From NCBI GenBank assembly GCA_018667335.1, contig JABIVD010000060.1, positions 62,001 to 126,000 of the forward strand: a stretch of 64,000 nucleotides of DNA, given 5' to 3'. Below, piece by piece: positions 40,585 to 49,403 of this stretch. This stretch comes from Rhodospirillaceae bacterium (GTDB lineage Bacteria > Pseudomonadota > Alphaproteobacteria > UBA6615). The notes under the pieces were generated by a model that saw nothing but the letters and a program-made list of their open reading frames with translations, did no database searches and was not told where the DNA came from. Made by a program: the position numbers and the translations under genes. Position 1 is the first letter of the stretch. Each line of letters begins with the position of its first letter.

Positions 40585-43506
40585 ATGGCTGACAAAAAAA
40601 CAGCGGGCGGCGCCCCGACAGATGAAAGCCCCGCGCGTCTGTATCTGATCGATGGCTCGGGCTTCATCTTCCGCGCCTATCATTCGAGCCCGCTCGATGC
40701 CTTCAAGCGCTCCGACGGCGTCCACACCAACGCGGTGAACGGCTACGTCAACTTGCTGCTGAAGATGATCGACCGGGCCCATGACGACGGCGCACTCGAT
40801 TACATGGCCGTCATCTTCGACGCGTCGCGCAAGACCTTCCGCAACGACATCTACCCCGAATACAAGGCCAACCGCGACACCCCGCCCGAGGAGCTGCGGC
40901 CGCAGTTCCAGCTGGTCCGCGATGCGACGGTGGCCTTCGGCCTGCCGGCGATCCAGCTCGAGGGCTATGAGGCCGACGATCTGATTGCCACCTATGCCCG
41001 CGAAGCCGAGGCCCAGGGGATCGAGACCGTCGTGGTGTCGTCCGACAAGGACCTCATGCAGCTCGTGCGCGAGCGCGTGAAGATGTTCGACCCCATGAAG
41101 GACCTCGTCATCGGCGAGGACGAGGTGATGGACAAGTTCGGCGTCGCCCCGGACAAGGTCGTCGATGTCCAGTCGCTGGCCGGCGATTCCACCGACAACG
41201 TCCCCGGTGTTCCGGGCATCGGCGTGAAGACGGCCGCGCTTTTGATCAACGAGTATGGCGACCTCGACACGCTGCTCGACCGGGCCGGCGAGATAAAACA
41301 GAACAAGCGCCGCGAGAATCTGATCGAGTTCGCCGACCTGGCGCGGGTCAGCCGCGACCTGGTCCGCCTGAAGGACGATGTCGAGACCGACCACGAGATC
41401 GCCGACTTCGCGCTGAAGGATCCCGACCCGGCCACGGTCGTCGAATTCCTCCAGGCGATGGAGTTCCGCACGCTCACCCAGCGGGTCGAGAGCCGCTTCG
41501 TCGCCCACGGGCTGATCGATGCCGCCCAGACCCAGGCCGCGCAGGCGGCCGAGGCGCCCACCGACGACGAGTACGAACTGGTGCAGGACGAAGAGACGCT
41601 GGCGGCATGGATCGCCGGCGCGCGCGATGCGGGCGTGGTGGCCTTCGACACGGAGACCACCTCGCTCAACGCCATGCGCGCGCAGCTGGTCGGTTATTCG
41701 CTCTCTTATGCGCCGGGGCGCGCCTGCTACGTGCCCGTCGGCCATGTGGAACCGGAGGCCGAAGTCGAAGAGCTCGACCTGCTCGGCGAGCCTGTGGCGG
41801 ACAGCGAGAAGGCGAACGGCAAGTCCGGCGGAAAATCGAACGGCAAATCAAACGGCGCGCTCAAACAGATCGATCTCGCCAGGGCGCTCAAGCCCCTGAA
41901 GGATCTGCTCGAGGACCCGTCGGTGCTCAAGGTCGCCCACAACGCCAAGTATGATCTGCTGGTGCTCACCCGCGCGGTCGAGAAACATCTCCCCGGCGAA
42001 GCGCCGCTCGCGGCGGTTGCGATAGACGACACGATGCTGTTGTCCTATGTGCTCGACGGCGGGCGCAACAAGCACGGGCTCGACGATCTGACCTTCCGCC
42101 ACCTGGAGCGCGAGAACATCAAGTTCGAGGCCGTCGTCGGCAAGGGCAAGAACAAGATCACCTTCGCCGAGGTCCCGCTCGACAAGGCGCTCGACTATGC
42201 CGCCGAAGACGCCGACGTCACCGGGCGGCTGCATTCCCGCTTCAAGCCGCGCCTGCCGGGCGAACGCATGACCGCGGTCTACGAGACCATCGAGCGGCCG
42301 CTGGTGCCGGTGATCGTCGCCATGGAACGCGCCGGCATCAAGGCCGACGCCGAGACCCTGGTGGATCTGTCGAAGGACTTCGCCAAGCGCATGGCGACCC
42401 TGGAGAAGAAGGCCCACAAGGTCGCGGGCGAGGAGTTCAACGTCGGCTCGCCCAAGCAGCTCGGCGAAATTCTGTATGACAAGCTCGGCATCGAGGGCGG
42501 CAAGAAGGGCAAGACCGGGGCCTGGACCACCTCGGCCGACGTGCTCGACGAGCTGGCGGCCCAGGGCCATGAGCTGCCCCAGGTGATCCTCGACTGGCGC
42601 CAGGTGCAGAAGCTCAAATCCACCTATGCCGATGCGCTGGTGGAGCAGATCCACCCCGAGACGGGCCGGGTCCACACGTCTTACGGCATGGCCATCGCCC
42701 AGACCGGGCGGCTGTCGTCGAACGACCCCAACTTGCAGAACATCCCGGTGCGCACGGAAGAAGGCCGCAAGATCCGCGCGGCGTTCATCGCCGACAAGGG
42801 CAACAAGCTGGTCAGCCTCGACTATTCCCAGATCGAGCTGCGCGTCGTCGCCCATGTGGCGGGCGAGGAGGCGCTGATTGCCGCCTTCCAGGACGGGCAG
42901 GACATCCACGCGATGACCGCCAGCCAGGTCTTCGACGTGCCGGTCGAGGGCATGGATCCGATGGTTCGGCGCAACGCCAAGGCCATCAACTTCGGCATCA
43001 TCTACGGCATCTCCGCCTTCGGGCTGGCCCGCAATCTGGGCATCGAGCGCAGCGAGGCCGGCGCCTACATCAAGGCCTATTTCGAGCGCTACCCGGCGAT
43101 CAAGGAATACATGGACGCCACCAAGGCGTTTGCCCACGAGGCCGGCTTCGTCGAGACCATCTTCGGGCGGCGCATCTACCTGACCGGCATCCAGGACAAG
43201 AACCAGGCCGTGCGGGGCTTCGCCGAGCGCCAGGCCATCAACGCGCCGATCCAGGGCGCCGCCGCCGACATCATCAAGCGCGCGATGATCCGGGTGCCCG
43301 ATGCGCTGGCGAAGCACAAGCTGTCATCAACCATGCTCCTGCAGGTGCATGATGAATTGCTGTTCGAGGCCCCCGACGGCGAGGTCGACGAGCTCATCGA
43401 GGTCATCTGCGACGTGATGGAGGGCGCGGCCGCCCCCGTCGTCAACATGGCCGTGCCGCTGGTCGCGGACGCGGGCATCGGCGACACCTGGGACGAGGCG
43501 CACTAA
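40585..43506 (+). CDS. polA: DNA polymerase I
   Basis: A 973-residue three-domain polymerase for Okazaki-fragment maturation and repair. The 5'-3' nuclease (1-290) has LYLIDGSGFIFRAYHSS, VSSDKDLMQL and SLAGDSTDNVPGVPGIG. The 3'-5' proofreading domain (330-540) has FDTETTSL, with its Asp and Glu, and later LDYAAEDADVTG. The polymerase domain has LVSLDYSQIELRVVAHVAG (motif A), RRNAKAINFGIIYGISAFGL (motif B) and LQVHDELLFEA (motif C). A low-complexity insert KANGKSGGKSNGKSNG sits inside the proofreading domain near residue 410. The start ATG is 40585. Length is slightly above the E. coli protein because of the insert. Confidence 0.98.
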   Translation: MADKKTAGGAPTDESPARLYLIDGSGFIFRAYHSSPLDAFKRSDGVHTNAVNGYVNLLLKMIDRAHDDGALDYMAVIFDASRKTFRNDIYPEYKANRDTPPEELRPQFQLVRDATVAFGLPAIQLEGYEADDLIATYAREAEAQGIETVVVSSDKDLMQLVRERVKMFDPMKDLVIGEDEVMDKFGVAPDKVVDVQSLAGDSTDNVPGVPGIGVKTAALLINEYGDLDTLLDRAGEIKQNKRRENLIEFADLARVSRDLVRLKDDVETDHEIADFALKDPDPATVVEFLQAMEFRTLTQRVESRFVAHGLIDAAQTQAAQAAEAPTDDEYELVQDEETLAAWIAGARDAGVVAFDTETTSLNAMRAQLVGYSLSYAPGRACYVPVGHVEPEAEVEELDLLGEPVADSEKANGKSGGKSNGKSNGALKQIDLARALKPLKDLLEDPSVLKVAHNAKYDLLVLTRAVEKHLPGEAPLAAVAIDDTMLLSYVLDGGRNKHGLDDLTFRHLERENIKFEAVVGKGKNKITFAEVPLDKALDYAAEDADVTGRLHSRFKPRLPGERMTAVYETIERPLVPVIVAMERAGIKADAETLVDLSKDFAKRMATLEKKAHKVAGEEFNVGSPKQLGEILYDKLGIEGGKKGKTGAWTTSADVLDELAAQGHELPQVILDWRQVQKLKSTYADALVEQIHPETGRVHTSYGMAIAQTGRLSSNDPNLQNIPVRTEEGRKIRAAFIADKGNKLVSLDYSQIELRVVAHVAGEEALIAAFQDGQDIHAMTASQVFDVPVEGMDPMVRRNAKAINFGIIYGISAFGLARNLGIERSEAGAYIKAYFERYPAIKEYMDATKAFAHEAGFVETIFGRRIYLTGIQDKNQAVRGFAERQAINAPIQGAAADIIKRAMIRVPDALAKHKLSSTMLLQVHDELLFEAPDGEVDELIEVICDVMEGAAAPVVNMAVPLVADAGIGDTWDEAH
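41811..41857 (+). repeat. Short repeat encoding a Gly/Lys/Ser/Asn insert in PolA
   Basis: The words gcgaacggcaagtc and gaacggcaaatc recur in phase, giving NGKS-GGKS-NGKS-NG. It is an in-frame low-complexity insertion between strands of the proofreading domain, likely a surface loop. Confidence 0.6.
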
Positions 43507-43550
43507 TCCTGGTTTGATCGCGCCACAGAACTTTCGCCAAAGAGCATCCC

Positions 43551-44549
43551 ATGATTCAGAAAATTCAGTTCTCCAGCTTCGGCCCCGCAGCCGAAGTCCT
43601 CGAATGCGTCGAGGCCCCGCCGCCGTCCCCGCCGGGGCTGGGCGAGGTCGAGATCGACATGATCCACATGCCGCTCAACCCGTCGGACATCATGATGACG
43701 GCGGGCATCTATGGCGGCGCGCCGCCGCCGCTGCCGTGTGCCATGGGGCGCGAGGGGGTCGGGCGCATCGTCGCCACCGGCCCGGATGTCGGCGGGTTCA
43801 GTGTTGGCGACCTGGTGGTGCCGATCACCGCCCCGACATGGCAGAGCAAGATCGTCCGACCCGTCGACGCGTTGCTCCCGCTGCCGCCGGAAATCGATCT
43901 GGAGCAGGCCGCCATGCTGCGCTCGGGCCCTGCCACGGCGGGGCTGATGCTGCGCGACTATGTGGCCCTGGAGGCCGGGGACTGGGCCATCCAGAATGTC
44001 GCCAACTCGGCGGTGGGCACCTGCTTCGCCCAGCTGGCCGCAAACCGGGGCATCCGCACCCTCAATATTGTCCGGCGCCAGGCGGCGGGCGCGCATCTGG
44101 AAGACATCCCCGGCGCGGTCGTGATCGAGCATGTCGGCGGCCCGTCAGACGAGTTGAAGGCGAAGGTCGAGGACGCGACGTCCGGCGAGCCGGTGAAGCT
44201 CGGCCTCGACGCCATCGCCGGCCCGTCCACCGATGCGATCGCGCAGGTCCTGGCGAACGGCGCGACCCTCGTGAATTACGGCGTGCTCAGCAAGGAGCCC
44301 TGCCAGATCTACGGCGGGCACCTGCATTTCCGCGGCATCACCATGCGCGGCTTCTGGATGTCCCAATGGCTGCAGCTGTCAGCCCCGGCGGAGGTCCAGG
44401 CGCTCTATGCAGAGTTGGGGCAGCTGATGGCCGATGGTGTTCTGCACATGGCCGTTGCGGGTCGTTACACGTTCGAAGAGATCAAGGATGCCGCGGCACA
44501 TGCGGCCGGTGAAGCACGCGGCGGCAAGGTGCTGATTAGCCCGGTTTGA
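43551..44549 (+). CDS. MDR-family enoyl reductase/quinone oxidoreductase (MECR-like)
   Basis: A 332-residue medium-chain reductase. The N-terminal GroES-like domain (1-120) has LGEVEIDMIHMPLNPSDIMM, GREGVGRIVATGPDVGGFSVGDLVV. The Rossmann domain has DWAIQNVANSAVGTCFAQLA, which is close to the mitochondrial trans-2-enoyl-CoA reductase sequence, then LVNYGVLSKEPCQI and RGFWMSQWL. No zinc-binding cysteines are visible. MECR reduces 2-enoyl thioesters with NADPH. The gene stands alone after polA; the acyl-metabolite operon begins 1.3 kb away on the opposite strand, so a link is possible but unproved. Confidence 0.85.
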   Translation: MIQKIQFSSFGPAAEVLECVEAPPPSPPGLGEVEIDMIHMPLNPSDIMMTAGIYGGAPPPLPCAMGREGVGRIVATGPDVGGFSVGDLVVPITAPTWQSKIVRPVDALLPLPPEIDLEQAAMLRSGPATAGLMLRDYVALEAGDWAIQNVANSAVGTCFAQLAANRGIRTLNIVRRQAAGAHLEDIPGAVVIEHVGGPSDELKAKVEDATSGEPVKLGLDAIAGPSTDAIAQVLANGATLVNYGVLSKEPCQIYGGHLHFRGITMRGFWMSQWLQLSAPAEVQALYAELGQLMADGVLHMAVAGRYTFEEIKDAAAHAAGEARGGKVLISPV

Positions 44550-44699
44550 GATTTTGCGTGCCCTGACGCTGAATTTCGCCGGAGGCCTGATTGACGGCTG
44601 CGACCGCCGACACTGGGAGTCAGCTGCCCTGACGGCATAGTCGCAGCTGGGATACAGGCGTCTGTTATTCTCGGGGCTAAGCGTAATAGAAACTTACCT

Positions 44700-44718
44700 G
44701 ACCCCTCATCTGAGGGTC
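44700..44718. terminator. Imperfect hairpin between MDR and DUF2806-like genes
   Basis: GACCC and GGGTC pair, with a bulged C and a second TCA/TGA stem around a two-base loop. It lies between convergent genes, so it may end either transcript. No U-tract is present. Confidence 0.3.
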
Positions 44719-44783
44719 GGAGGCATAAACCCTGCCTTAGAAATTGATACTACCAAAGCCTATGGGGTGAGGAATATTGGGAA

Positions 44784-45740
44784 TTAGTCTTCCGGTGAGT
44801 CCATGAAACGAAACCCTTTTCTTACGAAATAACTTTCTGTCGCTTCTTTGAATCCATCTGGCGGTTCGATTGCAATCAAACTTCGAAGCTCGCACCCGAC
44901 GCTGGAGAACATAATTATTCCAAAGTCTGTCTTCTGACGATCCATCGAGAACTTTCTCGTTATTCCCGAGAACCCCCACGAGAACTCCTCATTTTCTGTG
45001 TCTTTTGTGACACTGTATCTACCCGAATCAGAAAGAAGCCCGAGTGATCTGAGTGAAGCGAAATCAGAGAACGAGATGTCGAATTTATCGAATGTTTGCC
45101 CGGAGAGTGCGGAAAATACCGAATTCTGTTCATTGACGATGAAGCAATCATCGTCCGCGATTTTCACGCTGCAGTTGCACACTTTCTCGAATAGCTGTGC
45201 AGAAACTGGGCTCATTGTGGCTAGTACGAGCAGAGTTCGGGCAGAGAATTTACCGGGCTCAAGTATTTCTCCCGCCAAGATTCTGGCAAATATACTCTGG
45301 ATATCTTTGTCTGACCTTTTTTCAGCGAGATCCCAAAAAATGTTCAGCCAGTCAGTTTCGATTTCTGAATCCGCGTCGCTCTGTGGTTCTAAGGACTCCA
45401 ATTGAGCCCGGGTCAATTCTGCCACTGATTCGCGGTTTAGCTGTTGTTCCAGTGCCTCTTGAGTGATTCGCCCGATGGTTCGAATTGCGAGCGAAGCATC
45501 ACCGGTGGTGGTCTGTACTGTGGATGTCTCAGCTTCGGAGAGAGCTTCGATCACGCGCGCCATACTTTCTGACGAGCTTTGGATGAGTTTTGCTCGAGCT
45601 TGAGAATTTGCGCGTTCTTCGATCGCCGATGGCGACAACACAGCGGCACCAATTCCCCTACGAATGGATTTGTAGAGATTGCTAGCAGAACGATCGAATT
45701 CGCGGACCGAAGCCGGAAGAATATTTTCCAATTTGCTCAA
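44784..45740 (-). CDS. DUF2806-like protein in a low-GC islet
   Basis: A 318-residue soluble protein. The first 100 residues are helical with Gln/Ser-rich coiled-coil character. Then comes a block typical of DUF2806-type proteins: ETDWLNIFWDLAEKRSDKDI, IFARILAGEILEPGKFSARTL, LVLATMSPVSAQLFEKV. The C-terminal third is a beta-rich domain without recognised motifs. No enzymatic residue is known for the family; related genes are patchily spread and sometimes lie near defence or mobile genes. Base composition is clearly lower in G+C than everything around it and the codon use includes many AT-ending codons, so the gene was probably acquired by transfer. No integrase or repeats flank it. Confidence 0.65.
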   Translation of the reverse strand: MSKLENILPASVREFDRSASNLYKSIRRGIGAAVLSPSAIEERANSQARAKLIQSSSESMARVIEALSEAETSTVQTTTGDASLAIRTIGRITQEALEQQLNRESVAELTRAQLESLEPQSDADSEIETDWLNIFWDLAEKRSDKDIQSIFARILAGEILEPGKFSARTLLVLATMSPVSAQLFEKVCNCSVKIADDDCFIVNEQNSVFSALSGQTFDKFDISFSDFASLRSLGLLSDSGRYSVTKDTENEEFSWGFSGITRKFSMDRQKTDFGIIMFSSVGCELRSLIAIEPPDGFKEATESYFVRKGFRFMDSPED

Positions 45741-45833
45741 ATTTGGGCTCAGCTTATTCTTCGGATCAACAAGATCCCTATCATACGCTTGTTTGTAGCA
45801 TCGGGATTCTCAAAATTTTCCCTCTTGCCCTTG

Positions 45834-46979
45834 TTACGTCCAGAAGTTGTCGCCCTCGGCGGGTCTTAACCGCCAGTTCGCGGGGTCGCGCCACTTGTCG
45901 TCGGCGAGGTCCGCACCCCGCGCGGGCTTGCACAGGAAATTCAGCTGCCCCATGCCCACCAGCCCCCAGCGGCGCAGCGCGCGCTGCTCGGCCGGGTCGG
46001 CGGTGCAGATCTCGACAGCGTCCGCCGTCGAGCCACGTATCACTTCCGGGGCCGGCGTCAGCGCCGCGTTGATCGCCAGCGCCAGCAGGTGATGCTCGGG
46101 CAGGGCGTCGTCGAAGCTCATCCAGTCCTGCACCGCGGCGATGGTCACGTCCTTCACATGGCGCTGGGTCACGTCGTCGAAGTGGCGCTGCTTGGTCAGG
46201 ATGTAGCCGGAGATTTCCACCGTTCCCTTGCGGCGCACCAGGTGCAGGTTCGTCCGGCGGGTCGGCACGTCGTTGAACTCGGTCGTCAGCAGCCAGTTGA
46301 TCCAGGCCGGCGAGCGATGCGGCGCCGCGCCGCCCTGTTCTTTGGCGTGCGCCACGAATCTATCCGCCAGTTCTTCCGGCATCTCGGGGGCCGGCACCAG
46401 CTCGTAGCGCCGATGCACCGGGCTTAAGGCGGTGCGTCCGGCCCGTTGCACGGCGAACGCGGCATCGGCGATCGGCGCGAGGATCGCGGCCAGCGCCTCC
46501 GAGCCAGTGAGTGCCGCGAGGAAACGCCGGCTCCGGCGCACCAGCACATAGCGCGGCAGGGACAGATTCACCCAGCGCAGGTTGGTGTAGAGCGGCAGCG
46601 CGATCTGGGAGACGCCGAACGCGCCCATCCACGCGCCCACGGTCTGCATCTTCATGGCCAGCATCAGGCCGATGCCCGTCGCTCGATATTTCTCGGGCAC
46701 GCCCAGCGCCGAGCCCCAGATGACGGGTGTCGGTTTGCCGTCCAGGGTGATCTCGCCGGGGAACATGTCGACCTTGCCGACGACCTTGCCGTCAGCAAGT
46801 CCGATCAGCTGCGCGGGGTCGTCGTCGCTGCCCAGGGGGTTGGCGAGGAGGGCCTCGCGTTTATAGACGGGAAGTGCGGCGAGCCCGTCGGGGTCGACCT
46901 CGGGGGATGTCAGGCGCGCGTCGTTGCCGGCGCGCAGGTCGCCCCGGGTGACGATCTCGATCGAGAGTTTCGCGCTCAG
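45834..46979 (-). CDS. GNAT-like acyltransferase of the acyl-metabolite operon
   Basis: A protein of about 381 residues. The N-terminal half is a GNAT domain: VVGKVDMFPGEITLDG, VIWGSALGVPEKYRATGIGLM (the R-x-x-G-I-G acyl-CoA/ACP loop) and MGAFGVSQIALPLYTNLRW. The C-terminal half resembles a second, degenerate GNAT-like lobe, RRTNLHLVRRKGTVEISGYIL. The start is uncertain: no ATG, GTG or TTG lies near the ligase end, and a CTG at 46979 overlapping the ligase TGA is the likeliest start. Position as last gene of the operon suggests transfer of the acyl product from ACP to an amine; this is inference. Confidence 0.68.
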   Translation of the reverse strand: MSAKLSIEIVTRGDLRAGNDARLTSPEVDPDGLAALPVYKREALLANPLGSDDDPAQLIGLADGKVVGKVDMFPGEITLDGKPTPVIWGSALGVPEKYRATGIGLMLAMKMQTVGAWMGAFGVSQIALPLYTNLRWVNLSLPRYVLVRRSRRFLAALTGSEALAAILAPIADAAFAVQRAGRTALSPVHRRYELVPAPEMPEELADRFVAHAKEQGGAAPHRSPAWINWLLTTEFNDVPTRRTNLHLVRRKGTVEISGYILTKQRHFDDVTQRHVKDVTIAAVQDWMSFDDALPEHHLLALAINAALTPAPEVIRGSTADAVEICTADPAEQRALRRWGLVGMGQLNFLCKPARGADLADDKWRDPANWRLRPAEGDNFWT

Positions 46980-48385
46980 CTTTCTGCGCCCGAGTTGGAG
47001 GTTGTGTTGGGGGCCGCATCGGGTGAGGGCGGCTGGATGTGCAGCCGCTTCATGCGATCCGAGTGCAGGGGCTCGGTCGTGAAGCTGATCTTCACCGGCA
47101 CCTTGAAGTCGTCGAGCCGCTCCGTGCAGAACGCCTTGATCCGCGCGCGCACCTCGGCGGGGGTTCCCTCTGTGCCAGTACGGTGGATGTTGGTGCAGAC
47201 GATCTGGCCCATGATCGGGTTCTTCTCCTTGAACACCACCGCGTCTTCCACGTCGGGGGATTCGAGCAATACCGTCTCGACCTCGGCCGGGTAGACCTTC
47301 TGGCCGCCCACATTGATGAGCTCGGAATCCCGGCCCAGGATGCGGAAGTATTCGCCGTCCACCTCCACCCGGTCGCCGGTCATGAAATAGCCGTCCTCGG
47401 TGAACGGGCTCGGCGCGTTGAGATAGCCGAGCATGGCGGAATCCGCCTTGATCTCCAGCATCTCGTCGACCACGCGCACATCGTAGCCGTCGCCGCCGAT
47501 CTTCACCCACAGGCTGTCGCTGGATTTGGACTTGGCGCGCAGCACGCCCAGCTCGATCAGGCCATAGGTCTGGCGCGCTTCGACATTGGGGAAGATCTTG
47601 CGCAGATCCTTCAGGGTCGAGTCCGGCATCGGCTCGGCGCCATAGCTGATCAGGCGCAGGCTCGTCAGGTCGCGGCCCTCATAAGCGCGGCTGATCAGCA
47701 GCATGTTCAGAAACGACGGCGTGCCCGGCAGCAGCTCGATTCGGTGGCGCTCGATCAGCTCGCAGACATATTCGGGCGACTGGCGCTCGGTCAGCACCAC
47801 CAGGCAATCGTTGGCCAGCGCATGCAGCAGCGTGTTGAGCCCGCCCCAGTGATCGAACATGAGAAGGTTGAGCGTGATCGACGCGCCGCGTTTCGTCTTG
47901 AACTTCTCCAGCAGCTTGGCGAAGTCGTGCACCACGCCCTTGGGCAGGCCGGTCGAGCCGGACGTGAACAGCACCAGCCCCGGCGCGTCGGCGTCGGTGA
48001 GTTTTTTGTAGAGCGCGTGGGGTTCGCCGGAGCCGCGTTTGGTGAAGGCGACGTCGGTGCCCTCGGTCACGTCGATGATCATCGACGGGTCGACCATGTC
48101 GATCAGGGCCGGGTTGCGTGACCGGGTCAGCGGCAGCAGCGGCACGACGATGGCCTTCAGGTCGATCAGCGCCAGCAGCAGGGATGCCGCGGCGGGCGCA
48201 TATTCGCTGCACAGCACCACCACGTCGCCGGGCCGGACGCCTTCGGCCATGAGCGTTTCGCGCCGCGCCCCAATGTCATCTGCCAGCCAACCATACGTAT
48301 AAACGTCGTCTCGCCAGGCGATCGCGGGCCCGTCCGGGTTGTCCCTGAACCGCTCGATGAAGAAGCCGATATCGCTTTCGCTCAC
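46976..48385 (-). CDS. AMP-dependent acyl/aryl ligase
   Basis: A 469-residue ANL-superfamily ligase. The ATP loop is TSGSTGLPKG at 141-150. The A5 motif reads QTYGLIELG, and A7-A8 are MTGDRVEVDGEYFRILGRDSELINVGGQKVYPAEVE. The C-terminal catalytic Lys is in DFKVPVKIS. Such enzymes activate a carboxylic acid as AMP ester and load it onto CoA or an acyl carrier protein. It is short compared with fatty-acyl-CoA synthetases, like aryl- or short-chain acid ligases. The GTG start follows GGAGG that overlaps the end of the KAS III gene. It may load the starter acid of the operon's product. Confidence 0.85.
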   Translation of the reverse strand: MSESDIGFFIERFRDNPDGPAIAWRDDVYTYGWLADDIGARRETLMAEGVRPGDVVVLCSEYAPAAASLLLALIDLKAIVVPLLPLTRSRNPALIDMVDPSMIIDVTEGTDVAFTKRGSGEPHALYKKLTDADAPGLVLFTSGSTGLPKGVVHDFAKLLEKFKTKRGASITLNLLMFDHWGGLNTLLHALANDCLVVLTERQSPEYVCELIERHRIELLPGTPSFLNMLLISRAYEGRDLTSLRLISYGAEPMPDSTLKDLRKIFPNVEARQTYGLIELGVLRAKSKSSDSLWVKIGGDGYDVRVVDEMLEIKADSAMLGYLNAPSPFTEDGYFMTGDRVEVDGEYFRILGRDSELINVGGQKVYPAEVETVLLESPDVEDAVVFKEKNPIMGQIVCTNIHRTGTEGTPAEVRARIKAFCTERLDDFKVPVKISFTTEPLHSDRMKRLHIQPPSPDAAPNTTSNSGAES

Positions 48386-48395
48386 CGGACGCCTC

Positions 48396-49403
48396 CTACA
48401 GCCGGACCAGGGCGGTGCCCCAGGACAGGCCGACGCCGAAGCCGCACAGGATGGCCAGTTGGCCGGGCCTGGCCGTGCCGTCGTCCCGCGCCATCGCCAG
48501 CGCCACGGGGACCGAGGCCGAGACCAGGTTGCCTGTCGTCGCCAGCTTGTTGACGAGTTTTTCAGCTGGGATTTTCAGCGCCTTGGCGATCGAGTCCAGC
48601 GCCACCTGGCTCGCCTGGTGGAACACGAACAGGTCCACGTCGTCCAGCGTGAGGTCGTTTGCCTCCAGGACCCCACGCACATGTTTGGGGATGACGCCGT
48701 TGAAAAACGACAGCACCTGGAACCCCTCCATGGTGATGTCGGCCGGCGTGCGGATGTTGCCGGATCTGTCCTCGGTCTCGATGGCCGTGGCATCGCTCAG
48801 CGGGGTGCGGGTGCCGCCCGCGGGCACGATGAAGCGGTCGTAGAACTTGCCCTCGGAGCCGAGGCTGAGATCGATGATGCCGCTGGCGTCGTCGTCCGCA
48901 GCGGTGATGATCGAGGCCGCCGCCCCGTCGCCGAACAGCACCCGGGTCGAGCGGTCGCCGGGGTTGATCAGCCTGGAATAGGTGTCGGCGGTGGCCAGCA
49001 GGATACGGCTTGCCGCCCCGCTGGTGATCAGGCTCCGCGCCACCTCCAGGGAATAGAGATAGCCCGAGCAGCCCATGTTGATGTCCAGCGCCAGCACATT
49101 CCGGGGCAGCTCCAGCTTGCCATGGAGCAGGCAGGCGTTGGACGGGATCGGATAGTCCGGCGTCTCGGTGCAGAACAGCAGACCGTCGATGCCGTCCAGA
49201 GCGCCGTTCGCTTTCAGGGATTCACAAGCCGCGAAGGCCAGGTCCAGCGCCGTCTCGCCGTCCGTCGCGATGTGCCGGGACATCACGCCCGTGCGCGCCT
49301 CCAGCCGGTCGAAATCCCAGTCGGGATACTGCGCGCGGAGGTCTTCGTTGCTGACCACGTTATTCGGGAGGGCGACGCCGATGTCGGCGATGGTGACGCT
49401 CAT
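48396..49403 (-). CDS. Beta-ketoacyl-ACP synthase III-like condensing enzyme
   Basis: A 335-residue thiolase-fold enzyme. The catalytic triad of KAS III is present: Cys112 in DINMGCSGYLYSLE, His262 in FVFHQASQ and Asn292 in ATTGNLVSASVPVAL. The nucleotide-CoA binding region shows RHIATDGETALDL and the GDGAAASIITA dimer loop. KAS III enzymes condense an acyl-CoA or acyl-ACP starter with malonyl-ACP. Variants such as PqsD or CerJ instead make signal molecules or esters. The gene is the fourth of the operon and overlaps the MBL gene by four bases. The housekeeping fabH usually lies beside plsX, which is absent here, so this is a dedicated copy. Confidence 0.87.
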   Translation of the reverse strand: MSVTIADIGVALPNNVVSNEDLRAQYPDWDFDRLEARTGVMSRHIATDGETALDLAFAACESLKANGALDGIDGLLFCTETPDYPIPSNACLLHGKLELPRNVLALDINMGCSGYLYSLEVARSLITSGAASRILLATADTYSRLINPGDRSTRVLFGDGAAASIITAADDDASGIIDLSLGSEGKFYDRFIVPAGGTRTPLSDATAIETEDRSGNIRTPADITMEGFQVLSFFNGVIPKHVRGVLEANDLTLDDVDLFVFHQASQVALDSIAKALKIPAEKLVNKLATTGNLVSASVPVALAMARDDGTARPGQLAILCGFGVGLSWGTALVRL

